Assembly: GCA_002371615.1 (NCBI GenBank)
Contig: DFGA01000037.1
Span: 1-52,567, forward strand
Direction of reading: 5' to 3'
DNA: 52,567 nt
Source: Lachnospiraceae bacterium UBA3762
GTDB lineage: Bacteria; Bacillota; Clostridia; Lachnospirales; Lachnospiraceae
Shown: piece after piece, positions 23,591 to 31,869 of the stretch
Layout: every line of letters begins with the position of its first letter
Numbering within the stretch: position 1 is the first letter of the stretch
Notes under the pieces: generated by a model
What the model saw: only the letters and a program-made list of their open reading frames with translations
Told to the model about the DNA's origin: nothing
Databases searched by the model: none
Position numbers and translations under genes: made by a program

Positions 23591-26500
23591 TTAAGTCAGT
23601 CTGACATTTTCACTGCCGAAAGCCTCGGCCAGTTTTCCGGTCAGTTCCTCATTTGCATCAACGCTGCTGCTTGGCGGCAACGTCTTCCTCTCCTTGGTCT
23701 CCTCAATATATATTACAATTATATCCTTACCGTCGGAATCCGCAATTAAATTATTCAATTGCCCTTCTCTTTTTTGGTAATCTTCCTTTGTGGCAAACTT
23801 GATCCAGACCTTCTTCGGAATGCTCTCAAACGGAATAATGCGGTTACAGATAACCTTTGCATCCTTTTCATCCTCTGCCGAGACTCTGCCTTCAATGAAC
23901 ACTTTGGAATCCTCGTTCAAATACCTCGAATTCTTCTCGTAGTCGTCCGGCCACACTATTACTTCGACTGTTCCCACAAGATCTTCTATCGTAAGGAATG
24001 CCATGATCCTGTTGGTCTTCGTATATTTTACTGTCTTAGATTCAATGATTCCACCGATAGTTACCTTTGCATTATCCGTAACCTTGGCACTCCTGATATC
24101 CTCATCATATACAAAATCAGTCGTCATATTGGTAATATTCCGGCGCCACATCGCCTCATTTTCCTCAAGCGGGTGCCCGGAAACATACACTCCCAGAACT
24201 TCCTTTTCAAGAGAAAGCAATTCGTTTTTAGGATATTCCTCAACATTCGGAAGCTCGGCAGACATATCACTCTTAATGTCCCCACCTGCGATATCGAAAA
24301 GCGACAACTGCCCCGCCATGTTCTGCTTTCTGTCCTTAAGTATGCCGTCCATATACTGGGCATACACGTTCATAAGCTGCTTGCGGTTACCGGGAAGGGA
24401 GTCAAAAGCGCCCGCTTTAATCAGATTCTCAACAACACGTTTATTGACATCCTTACCATCCACCCGGTTAAGGAAATCATATATATCCGCAAACTCACCG
24501 TTTGCCTTCCTCTCACCGACTATTGCCTCTATTACCGGCCATCCAACACTCTTGATGGAAGCAAGCCCATATACAATGGAATCCCCGTTTACGGAAAATC
24601 CCGCCACCCCATGGTTGATATCGGGAGGAAGTATCTTAATACCCATCATTTTGCATGAATAAATATATTCGCTTACCTTCCCTGAATTATCTATTACACT
24701 CGTAAGAAGGGCTGCCATAAATTCAACGGGATAATAATATTTCAGATATGCTGTCTGATATGCAACGACAGCATATGCGGCAGCATGGGATTTGTTGAAT
24801 GCATATTTGGCAAAATCCATCATCTCATCATATATCTTGTTTGCCACCGATTCGGAAATGCCCTTTGACAAACATCCGGGAACATTCTCCTCTGGATTAC
24901 CGTATACAAAGTTCCTGCGCTCTCTTTCCATGACATCCTGTTTCTTCTTGCTCATGGCCCGTCGCACAAGATCTGAACGTCCCAGTGTATATCCGCCAAG
25001 ATCCCTTACTATCTGCATAACCTGCTCCTGATAGACAATACACCCGTATGTCGGTTTTAGGATAGGCTCAAGCTGCGGACAGTCATATGTGATATCTGAC
25101 CTTGAATTTTTCCCTTTTATATACACGGGTATGAAGTCCATAGGACCCGGGCGGTATAGAGATATTCCGGCTATAACATCTTCAAGGTTCTTCGGCTTTA
25201 GTTCCTTCATAAAGCTTTTCATTCCCGAACTTTCAAGCTGGAATATACCGTCTGTTTTTCCGGTTCCGATATAGTTATAAACGTTTATATCATCAAAATC
25301 GAGATTCCCCGGATCTACCTTCACGCCTTTGTTTTCATAAACAAAACGTGCTGCCTCCTTGATAACCGTAAGAGTAACCAGCCCCAGAAAGTCCATCTTG
25401 AGAAGTCCCAGCTCCTCCAGTGTAGTCGCAACATACTGGGTAACTATCGTACCGTCAGCCCCTCTGGCAAGAGGTACAAGCTCATCGGCAGCATCGGGGC
25501 ATATAACTACTCCGGCAGCATGCATGGATGAATGTCTGGGAAGTCCCTCAAGTCTCATAGCCATATCCACCAGCTTCTTAGCCTGGGGATCCGACTCATA
25601 GATGTTTTTGAAATCTCCTCCCATATCAAGGGCTTCTTTAAGGGTAATATTCAGGACATTCGGTATGGACTTGGCAATATTGTCGCAATAGGAATAACTA
25701 AGATCCATTACCCTTCCCACATCCCTTACGACACCCTTTGCCTTAAGTGTTCCGAAGGTCACTATCTGTACGACTTTCTCCTTGCCGTACTTGTTTACAA
25801 CATAATCAATAACATCGGGACGGTGCTCATCAAAGTCCACGTCAATATCAGGCATCGTGACTCTTTCGGGGTTAAGGAATCTCTCGAACAGCAGCTGGTA
25901 CTTTATCGGATCGATATTTGTGATCTCCAGACAGTACGAGACTATGGAGCCCGCTGCACTTCCGCGCCCCGGACCCACGGCGAATCCGTTTGATTTTGCA
26001 TAATGTATGAAATCCGAAACGATCAGGAAATAATCAACAAATCCCATCGTCCTTATAGTATCAAGCTCATATTTGAGCCTGTTTTCTATATCCTCACCAT
26101 AGTCTGGATACCGCTTTTTCAGTCCATCATAGCAAAGCTTGTTTAAGTATGTCCATGAGTCATAGCCTTCGGGAACCTCAAAATGAGGCAGCCTTGATTT
26201 TCCGAACTCTATCTCAACATTACATCTGTCGGCAATCTTCTGGGTGTTCTCGATCGCCTCCGGCGCATACGGAAAGAGCGCCTTCATATCCTCTTCGCTC
26301 TTTATATAGAACTGGCCCCCTTCATAGCGCATCCTGTCCTCATCTGTAACTTTCTTGCCGGTCTGGATACACAGCAGAAGGTCATGCGCCTCCGCATCGT
26401 CTGCGTATGTATAGTGCACGTCGTTGGTGGCAATAAGCGGTATATCAAGCTCCTTCGACATACGTAAGAGTGCCTGGTTAACCATCTTCTGCTCAGGTAT

Positions 26501-27037
26501 TCCGTGATCCTGAAGCTCAAGGAAATAGTTTCCGCGGCCGAAGCACTCAAGATATCTTGACGCAGCAGCTTTTGCCTCCTCATACATGTTTTTCTGAATA
26601 TATCTTGCCACTTCCCCGGCAAGGCACGCCGAGGTAGCAATTATACCCTCGTGATAAAGCCTTAGTGTCTCCATATCTACACGGGGCTTGTAATAATATC
26701 CTTCCGTGAATCCGATGCTCACTATCTTCATCAGGTTATGATAACCGGTATTGTTTTCCGCAAGCAAAATAAGATGGTAATATCTGTCCTCACCACCTGT
26801 CAGTTCTCTGTCAAACCTTGAATTGGGCGCCACATATACCTCGCAGCCGATTATAGGCTTGATGCCTTCAGCGATCGCCGCACGGTAAAAATCAATAACG
26901 CCGTACATAACGCCGTGATCGGTTATGGCCGCGGCATTCATACCCAGCTCTTTGACATACTTAACGTATTCTTTTATCTTGTTGGACCCGTCCAGGAGCG
27001 AATACTCCGTGTGGGTGTGCAAATGAACAAACGACAT
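23591..27037 (-). CDS. dnaE: DNA polymerase III alpha subunit
   Basis: A 1148-aa replicative polymerase of the DnaE type. The PHP domain is at the N-terminus (VHLHTHTEYSLLDG, AAITDHGVMYG). The polymerase palm has GPGRGSAAGSIVSY and MPDIDVDFDEHRPDVIDYV with catalytic Asp residues. The finger region has HSSMHAAGVVI and YRPGPMDFIPVYI, then the helix-hairpin-helix region, and an OB-fold near 1000-1075 (VTIGGIIESKTVKYTKTN). Length is normal. GAAGG lies seven bases before the ATG, three bases after the glf stop, so glf, dnaE, pfkA and the downstream genes may form one unit. Confidence 0.97.
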   Translation of the reverse strand: MSFVHLHTHTEYSLLDGSNKIKEYVKYVKELGMNAAAITDHGVMYGVIDFYRAAIAEGIKPIIGCEVYVAPNSRFDRELTGGEDRYYHLILLAENNTGYHNLMKIVSIGFTEGYYYKPRVDMETLRLYHEGIIATSACLAGEVARYIQKNMYEEAKAAASRYLECFGRGNYFLELQDHGIPEQKMVNQALLRMSKELDIPLIATNDVHYTYADDAEAHDLLLCIQTGKKVTDEDRMRYEGGQFYIKSEEDMKALFPYAPEAIENTQKIADRCNVEIEFGKSRLPHFEVPEGYDSWTYLNKLCYDGLKKRYPDYGEDIENRLKYELDTIRTMGFVDYFLIVSDFIHYAKSNGFAVGPGRGSAAGSIVSYCLEITNIDPIKYQLLFERFLNPERVTMPDIDVDFDEHRPDVIDYVVNKYGKEKVVQIVTFGTLKAKGVVRDVGRVMDLSYSYCDNIAKSIPNVLNITLKEALDMGGDFKNIYESDPQAKKLVDMAMRLEGLPRHSSMHAAGVVICPDAADELVPLARGADGTIVTQYVATTLEELGLLKMDFLGLVTLTVIKEAARFVYENKGVKVDPGNLDFDDINVYNYIGTGKTDGIFQLESSGMKSFMKELKPKNLEDVIAGISLYRPGPMDFIPVYIKGKNSRSDITYDCPQLEPILKPTYGCIVYQEQVMQIVRDLGGYTLGRSDLVRRAMSKKKQDVMERERRNFVYGNPEENVPGCLSKGISESVANKIYDEMMDFAKYAFNKSHAAAYAVVAYQTAYLKYYYPVEFMAALLTSVIDNSGKVSEYIYSCKMMGIKILPPDINHGVAGFSVNGDSIVYGLASIKSVGWPVIEAIVGERKANGEFADIYDFLNRVDGKDVNKRVVENLIKAGAFDSLPGNRKQLMNVYAQYMDGILKDRKQNMAGQLSLFDIAGGDIKSDMSAELPNVEEYPKNELLSLEKEVLGVYVSGHPLEENEAMWRRNITNMTTDFVYDEDIRSAKVTDNAKVTIGGIIESKTVKYTKTNRIMAFLTIEDLVGTVEVIVWPDDYEKNSRYLNEDSKVFIEGRVSAEDEKDAKVICNRIIPFESIPKKVWIKFATKEDYQKREGQLNNLIADSDGKDIIVIYIEETKERKTLPPSSSVDANEELTGKLAEAFGSENVRLT

Positions 27038-27040
27038 ATA

Positions 27041-28159
27041 TTAACCTTCAAGCTCCTGCTGCGCAGCATCCAAGGCTGCGGCAACTACCTGGTGCATATC
27101 GTAGTACTTGTATTCTCCGAGCCTTCCGCCAAAGATCACATTATCTTCCTTGTCGGCAAGAGCCTTATACTTTGCAAACAGCGCATTGTTTTTATCATCA
27201 TTCATCGGATAGTAAGGTTCATCACCCTTCTTCCACGGCGCCGGATACTCATACGTGATCACTGTCTTGTCCTGAGTTCCGAATTCAAAATGCTTATGCT
27301 CGATTATCCTTGTGTAAGGGATCTCATATTCCGTATAGTTTACGACTGCATTTCCCTGGAAGTTGTCCGTATCGAGTATCTTGTCCTCAAACCGGAGACT
27401 TCTGTATTCAAGCGGTCCGTAGCAGTAACCGTAATACTCGTCTATCATTCCCGTAAACACGATTCTGTCAGCTTCCTGCTCGTACTTTTCGCGATCTTTG
27501 AAAAAATCACTTGACAGTCTTACTTCGCACCCTTCAAGCATTTTCTCTATTATCGCAGTATATCCTCCTATCGGAATGCCCTGGTAACTGTCGTTAAAAT
27601 AGTTGTTGTCATATGTAAATCTCACCGGAAGACGCTTTATTATAAAAGGAGGCAGTTCCTCCGCAGGCCTTCCCCATTGCTTTGCCGTATATCCCTTTAC
27701 AAGTTTTTCAAAAATATCCTTACCTACAAGTCCCACCGCCGCCTCGGCCATATTTGCTGCTTCTTTTCCTTCGGGAAGCGACGCTTCCTTCTTCTGTCTG
27801 TCAATCTCTTCCTTAGCCTCATCAGGTGTTGTAACACCCCACAGTTCATGGAATGTGTTCATATTAAACGGCAGGTTATACAGTTCATCTTTGTATTTTG
27901 CAATCGGCGAATTGGTGTACCGGTTAAACTCAGCGAAAGAGTTCATATAATCCCATACCTTCTTGTTGCTTGTATGGAAAATATGGGCGCCGTACTTATG
28001 AACGTTGATCCCTTCAACATTTTCCGTATAAACGTTCCCGCCTATATGATCTCTCTTGTCTATAACAAGACAGTTCTTTCCTGCCTTAGTCATTTCCGAA
28101 GCAAAAATCGCACCGTAGAGTCCTGCTCCGACTATCAGATAATCGTATTTTTTTGACAT
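27041..28159 (-). CDS. glf: UDP-galactopyranose mutase
   Basis: A 372-aa flavoenzyme that interconverts UDP-galactopyranose and UDP-galactofuranose for surface polysaccharides. The N-terminal FAD-binding motif is YLIVGAGLYGAIFASEM; VIDKRDHIGGNVYTE and YGAHIFHTSNKKVW follow, and the C-terminus has GGRLGEYKYYDMH. Length and order of motifs are standard. GGAGGG lies five bases before the ATG. No other sugar-nucleotide gene lies nearby. Confidence 0.95.
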   Translation of the reverse strand: MSKKYDYLIVGAGLYGAIFASEMTKAGKNCLVIDKRDHIGGNVYTENVEGINVHKYGAHIFHTSNKKVWDYMNSFAEFNRYTNSPIAKYKDELYNLPFNMNTFHELWGVTTPDEAKEEIDRQKKEASLPEGKEAANMAEAAVGLVGKDIFEKLVKGYTAKQWGRPAEELPPFIIKRLPVRFTYDNNYFNDSYQGIPIGGYTAIIEKMLEGCEVRLSSDFFKDREKYEQEADRIVFTGMIDEYYGYCYGPLEYRSLRFEDKILDTDNFQGNAVVNYTEYEIPYTRIIEHKHFEFGTQDKTVITYEYPAPWKKGDEPYYPMNDDKNNALFAKYKALADKEDNVIFGGRLGEYKYYDMHQVVAAALDAAQQELEG

Positions 28160-28245
28160 ACAGTCCCTCCGAACATATATTCTATATTATAATATTTTAA
28201 AGTGGTATTTGAAACCATCCCGAAGAAGAATTTTTAATAATTTAC

Positions 28246-28279
28246 AAAAAAGGCCCGGAGGCTTTCATGCCTCCGAGCC
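28246..28279 (-). terminator. Intrinsic terminator after the DUF6033 operon
   Basis: On the minus strand GGCTCGGAGGC (28279-28269), a 6-base loop and GCCTCCGGGCC (28262-28252) form an 11-bp stem with one G-U, followed by six T residues. Confidence 0.88.
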
Positions 28280-28298
28280 GTGGACGGGGAATAAAACA

Positions 28299-29267
28299 TT
28301 ACAACGCAACATCTATTGCATAGCCTGCCGATTCTGATACGGCAACTCCCTCAGGAGCTCCCGTAAATCCGCCTCCGGCAAACGACATACCACCGTCTGC
28401 CTTGACCTTCTCATAATGTTCGAAAAGTGCCTTCAGATAATCGGCATCAGCCTTTGTAATATCTTTCATTTCTTTATTCCGATGCTTGATCTCTAACGCA
28501 TCGATATCTTCCGGATCCATGTTAACAGGATTTTCTGCCATCTCATCAAGTAGGTCGTTGAGGTCTTCGATAGCATCGAGCATCTCTTCCATGCCGCTGC
28601 ATATCTCGCTAATCATCTCATTGGTGACCTCTGTTGACTCAATATATTCTTCATTCTCTGCTTTGCTTTCTACTTCCCCGAGTTCATCCCTCAATTCTTT
28701 CAGTTCTTTTTCTACAGGATCTTCTTTTGTATCACAATCCTTTGCATCAACCGCCGGCACGTCGCCTCCGCCCTTATCGGAAGAACACCGCTTTGCCATC
28801 TCTTCTTCCTCAAGGTGCCTTGCTTTTTTACGGGCGATCCTCTCCATGGCCTTGGCGTGATCCATGGCAGCTGCCAGCTCCTCTTCGTCGTATTTTCCTG
28901 TTCTTCTGGCGGCTTTGAGCTTCTGGATCTCTCTTTTTGCCGAAGCAACAGCTTCCCTGGCCGCAGTCGATGTTTTGCTGCTTATGATTTTGGATGAAAT
29001 CTTCTTGAAGCTGTACTTAAGCTTCATTTTGGCAAGAGAAGTATCCTTATTCGTCGTCCGTTGTTTCTTTAAGGTCTCGGAATACTTCTTCATGCTCTCG
29101 ACAATCGAAACAGGCTGTGCCGGCGTGCAATTTGCGGCCCCTGTTTTTAGTGCGCGGCGCATCTTCGATACTTCCGCCCCGTTAGCTCTTGTACTGTTGT
29201 CCTTTCGGGTGATCAGGGCTGCAAATGCTCCGGCACTTTTCGGAGACATATTTACCATTCCTGTCAT
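28299..29267 (-). CDS. Charged helical protein of the DUF6033 operon, no signal peptide
   Basis: A 322-aa protein that I do not recognise by name. It has a polar N-terminus (MTGMVNMSPKSAGAFAALIT), a basic helical part (65-165), an acidic linker with DKGGGDVPAVDAKDCDTKEDP, an acidic coiled coil (about 185-235), and a glycine-containing tail ending AIDVAL. There is no membrane segment. AAGGGG lies nine bases before the ATG, within the end of the upstream DUF6033 gene, so the two are coupled. A soluble, low-complexity, possibly exported protein behind a sigma-28-like promoter suggests a link with the flagellar system, which is inference. Confidence 0.75.
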   Translation of the reverse strand: MTGMVNMSPKSAGAFAALITRKDNSTRANGAEVSKMRRALKTGAANCTPAQPVSIVESMKKYSETLKKQRTTNKDTSLAKMKLKYSFKKISSKIISSKTSTAAREAVASAKREIQKLKAARRTGKYDEEELAAAMDHAKAMERIARKKARHLEEEEMAKRCSSDKGGGDVPAVDAKDCDTKEDPVEKELKELRDELGEVESKAENEEYIESTEVTNEMISEICSGMEEMLDAIEDLNDLLDEMAENPVNMDPEDIDALEIKHRNKEMKDITKADADYLKALFEHYEKVKADGGMSFAGGGFTGAPEGVAVSESAGYAIDVAL

Positions 29268-29273
29268 AGCGCA

Positions 29274-30080
29274 TCACCCCTTAAAGTCTATGGACTGTCC
29301 TATTCCTTCGCTTGCAAACAAAGCATTTTCCGAGCTCTCATAAGCATATTTCGATACCTTGTCAAGAAGATCTTCGAGAGAATTTGAGTGAAATTCGATG
29401 TATTCCTTCTCTTCCTCATCAGCGCTCTTCTCAAGCCGCTCTTTTTCCTTATTCTTCTCTGCCTTCTTCTTCTCTTCGGCCTTTTCGGCTTTGTGCTTGG
29501 CAAGATTCTTCTCTCTTATCCTGTTTGCGGAATCACTTGCCTTCTCAAGAACCGCAAAGAACGACGTCTTGCCGTCATCTCCCACCGACATTCCGAAGTT
29601 CTTGATCGTAGCACCGCTTGCGGCAAGAGAATTCCTCGCAGCCTCAAGTTTTGAAAGAGATGACTCTATTATTCCCTCATACTTCTTGGCATATTCGGGA
29701 TCATTCGCCATCTTCTCGATCTTCTCATCGTCAATGAGAACTATGGGCTTGCTCGCATTGCCGTATTTGCTTGCATTTGCTTCAACCTGCTGCTTCATAT
29801 CCTTGCTCACAAGGACAAAATCAACACCATGGAACTTCTCTTTGAGCTTGGCATAATACTCTTTCGCCTTGTCAGAGAGATTAACATCACCGACAACAGT
29901 TCCGTACCCGGCCTTTTCGGTCGGAATAAGAGAACTGTTTTCGGAAACCGGCTTCCAATCGTTTGACTTAACCTTTTCGGCAGCCTTATTCGGTTGATCC
30001 TTTTTGACTGATCTTGATTGCGCAGAATACGCAGATACCGGTGCGGATGCACCGGATGTACCAAAAATAGAATTTGTCAC
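29274..30080 (-). CDS. DUF6033 family protein
   Basis: A 268-aa protein starting (GTG) MTNSIFGTSGASAPVSAYS after a GGAGGAAGG stretch; a longer frame to 30134 lacks a ribosome site. The Ser-rich N-terminus is followed by YYAKLKEKFHGVDFVLVS, IVLIDDEKIEKMANDPEYAK, the GATIKNFGMSVGDDGKTSFF segment and a Lys/Glu helix (200-235). It shares segment order with the DUF6033 protein at 392-1045 (NPEK-like motif, DDNG/DDGK beta element, charged helix). Function unknown. It forms an operon with the charged helical protein downstream. Confidence 0.78.
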   Translation of the reverse strand: MTNSIFGTSGASAPVSAYSAQSRSVKKDQPNKAAEKVKSNDWKPVSENSSLIPTEKAGYGTVVGDVNLSDKAKEYYAKLKEKFHGVDFVLVSKDMKQQVEANASKYGNASKPIVLIDDEKIEKMANDPEYAKKYEGIIESSLSKLEAARNSLAASGATIKNFGMSVGDDGKTSFFAVLEKASDSANRIREKNLAKHKAEKAEEKKKAEKNKEKERLEKSADEEEKEYIEFHSNSLEDLLDKVSKYAYESSENALFASEGIGQSIDFKG

Positions 30081-30149
30081 GATAACACCTTCCTCCTTGA
30101 AGTAAACAAGTCTCAATTCCATTTGAGACGACACCTATACGTATCTTAT

Positions 30150-30176
30150 ATATCGGACAAAATTAACTGATAGTTA
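30150..30176 (-). promoter_or_regulatory. Sigma-28 (FliA/SigD)-like promoter of the DUF6033 operon
   Basis: On the minus strand TCCGATAT (30157-30150) matches the sigma-28 -10 consensus GCCGATAT at seven of eight positions. TAAC (30176-30173) lies 15 bp upstream and matches TAAA at three of four. The leader to the start codon is about 65 bases. Confidence 0.5.
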
Positions 30177-30212
30177 ACAGTATTTTGAAATTTTTATAAA
30201 CTTTTTCAAAAA

Positions 30213-30419
30213 TCACAAAAATATCTGTTGACCGCACACTGTACATGTTGCTCTTCCGCCGGATGCCAGCTTAAAAGGAACCTTTTTATCATTGCTGCAG
30301 TTAGGGCATGTATGCATTACCGTATTACCCGAATCAGCAACCTGCTCTGCTCCGCCCGATACCTTATTAAGTTCATCATCATTTATCCTGTTGTTTCCCA
30401 TTTTCTTTTCTATCTCCAT
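30213..30419 (-). CDS. Double-glycine-leader microprotein with a zinc-ribbon core
   Basis: A 68-aa protein. Residues 1-24 look like a class II bacteriocin/Nif11-type leader: NRINDDELNKVSGGAEQ with Gly-Gly at about 22-23. The core holds CPNCSNDKKVPFKL and CTVCGQQIF, two CxxC pairs typical of a zinc ribbon. GGAAGG lies six bases before the ATG. Leaders of this kind are cleaved by C39-peptidase transporters, but none is in the window. It may be an exported zinc-binding peptide, or a cytoplasmic ribbon protein with a leader-like N-terminus. It has its own position between divergent genes. Confidence 0.7.
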   Translation of the reverse strand: MEIEKKMGNNRINDDELNKVSGGAEQVADSGNTVMHTCPNCSNDKKVPFKLASGGRATCTVCGQQIFL

Positions 30420-30570
30420 TCTCTTCCTTCCTTTCAGCTTCCGCTATCATTAATATATAATCTTTCCCGTAGCCGGTCAATCGGGATTTTGTATAGTAAT
30501 AATATCATCTTATTTATCACAAAAATATCACACAGAAAATCATATCAGTAATCATATCAGTATAAAAAAA

Positions 30571-30579
30571 TGGTATAAT
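30571..30579 (+). promoter_or_regulatory. Extended -10 promoter of the histone-like gene
   Basis: TGGTATAAT is a perfect extended -10 (TGn-TATAAT) 54 bases before the start codon. No clear -35 is present, which such promoters do not require. Confidence 0.65.
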
Positions 30580-30633
30580 ACTGTTTAGGGGAAACAAATT
30601 AACTATCTGATACACATTTCAGGAGGGTTACTT

Positions 30634-30987
30634 ATGGCTACAGCAAAGAAAACAACAACGACAAAGAAGACCGCAGCTAAGAAACCTGCTGCAAAATCAA
30701 CGGCTAAGAAAACTACCGCAGCTAAAAAGACAGCTACGGCTAAGACTACAGCCGGGAAGACTACTGCTGCCAAGAAAACAACAAGCGGCTCCTCGGTAAA
30801 GGTTACGGCTACCGAGAAAAAGCTTCTTGAGCTGTACCGTGCAGCTAATGCACAGACCAAAAAGGAAGCAATGGAAGTTCTCAAAGCAGACACCAGACCG
30901 AACGACAGTCTTATCGAGGCAGTTCTTGCCAACAAAGACCTTCGCAAGACTCTTACGGATATGTTCAAAACAAGCTTGAAGAAATGA
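30634..30987 (+). CDS. Histone H1-like Lys/Ala/Thr-rich DNA-binding protein
   Basis: A 117-aa protein. Residues 1-52 consist of repeats such as KKTAAKK, AKKTTAAKK and AKTTAGKTTAAKK, as in eukaryotic H1 tails and the bacterial HC1/HC2-type proteins. Residues 55-117 form a small acidic-basic helical domain (ATEKKLLELYRAANAQTKKE, LRKTLTDMFKTSLKK). The tail should bind DNA without sequence preference; a nucleoid role is inference from composition. AGGAGGG lies six bases before the ATG. It reads toward the substrate-binding protein gene, with 32 bases between. Confidence 0.85.
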   Translation: MATAKKTTTTKKTAAKKPAAKSTAKKTTAAKKTATAKTTAGKTTAAKKTTSGSSVKVTATEKKLLELYRAANAQTKKEAMEVLKADTRPNDSLIEAVLANKDLRKTLTDMFKTSLKK

Positions 30988-31019
30988 TTTTTGCAGAACA
31001 GATATAAGGAGACATGACT

Positions 31020-31793
31020 ATGAATATAATAAGAAGAACACTTGCATTAGTCCTTACATCAGCACTTATTTGCGGTCTGTGCGGATGTGCAGCAACCGCA
31101 CCGACGGTTAAGGAAGTGCAGGATCAGGCACAGAAAACCGGCGAAGAAATAGTTACATATACAATAGGCGTTTATAACTACCTCGGCGACAAATCACTTG
31201 ATGTGGTTGTTGAAAACTTAAGAAAGCAGCTTGAAGACATCGGAGAGAAGAACAACGTTAACTTTGAAGTGATTTACGAGTACTGTGATGCGGATCCCGA
31301 AGTTCTTGATCAGGTTGTTGCCAAGTATATATCGGATGAAGTCGATCTTGTGGTCGGAGTTGCGACTCCCGTTGCCGAATCCTTCCGCATCCTGGCAGAA
31401 GGGATAAACACTCCGGTAATCTTCGCGGCTCTCTCTGATCCCGAAGGAGCAGGACTTGTTAAGGAAGGGGCAGCTGATGCAAACATTATCGGAGTTCTTG
31501 ACTATATTGATCTGAACGCGGTTCTTGATCTTATCAATAATAATACCCCGTTTGTTCTTAAGGGCTCCATAGAAGATTATCAGACTGATTTTGCAAACCT
31601 CGGAATAGAGGCTGCCAACATGGCCAAGAGCATTCTCATCGATGGTAACAACCCCGCCAATATTCCGGTAGTCAGCATTACAGACGGTAATATTTCCATC
31701 AGTCCCGAACTTGCGGACCTGATCGGCATTGACAGCAAAGAACTTGAAGCAGCGCTTGAGCCGCTGGTTGAGAAGATTAGTTCATATTATTAA
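31020..31793 (+). CDS. ABC-transporter substrate-binding lipoprotein (TrpX/ABC_sub_bind type), shortened
   Basis: A 257-aa lipoprotein with a lipobox around Cys in GLCGCAAT. The first lobe is conserved: YTIGVYNYLGDKSLD, VVAKYISDEVDLVVGVATPVA, INTPVIFAALSDPEGAGLV. The late part YQTDFANLGIEAANMAKSIL with NPANIPV also fits the family. Between LDLINNN and TPFVLKGSIEDY about 80 residues usual for this family (which has around 320-340 aa) are missing, although the frame is open. No permease or ATPase gene is adjacent, so it is an orphan. AAGGAG lies eight bases before the chosen ATG. It may be a decayed binding protein or a new small form. Confidence 0.75.
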   Translation: MNIIRRTLALVLTSALICGLCGCAATAPTVKEVQDQAQKTGEEIVTYTIGVYNYLGDKSLDVVVENLRKQLEDIGEKNNVNFEVIYEYCDADPEVLDQVVAKYISDEVDLVVGVATPVAESFRILAEGINTPVIFAALSDPEGAGLVKEGAADANIIGVLDYIDLNAVLDLINNNTPFVLKGSIEDYQTDFANLGIEAANMAKSILIDGNNPANIPVVSITDGNISISPELADLIGIDSKELEAALEPLVEKISSYY

Positions 31794-31801
31794 TAAGCAA
31801 G

Positions 31802-31832
31802 AAAAGACGCCCGGGGGAAATCCCCGGACGTC
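31802..31832 (-). terminator. Terminator of the second lipoprotein unit, possibly bidirectional
   Basis: On the minus strand GACG-x-CCGGGG, a small loop and CCCCGG-x-CGTC are followed by TTTTC. It lies between the convergent substrate-binding gene and the zinc-ribbon gene, so it may serve both, but only the minus-strand side has a T run. Confidence 0.75.
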
Positions 31833-31869
31833 GATAACCACCAAACTCACAAAAACAGGAACTTTTGAC

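Noticed and set aside
23759..24658. 299-codon open frame on the plus strand
   Set aside because: It lies within dnaE on the opposite strand; dnaE is full-length and conserved.
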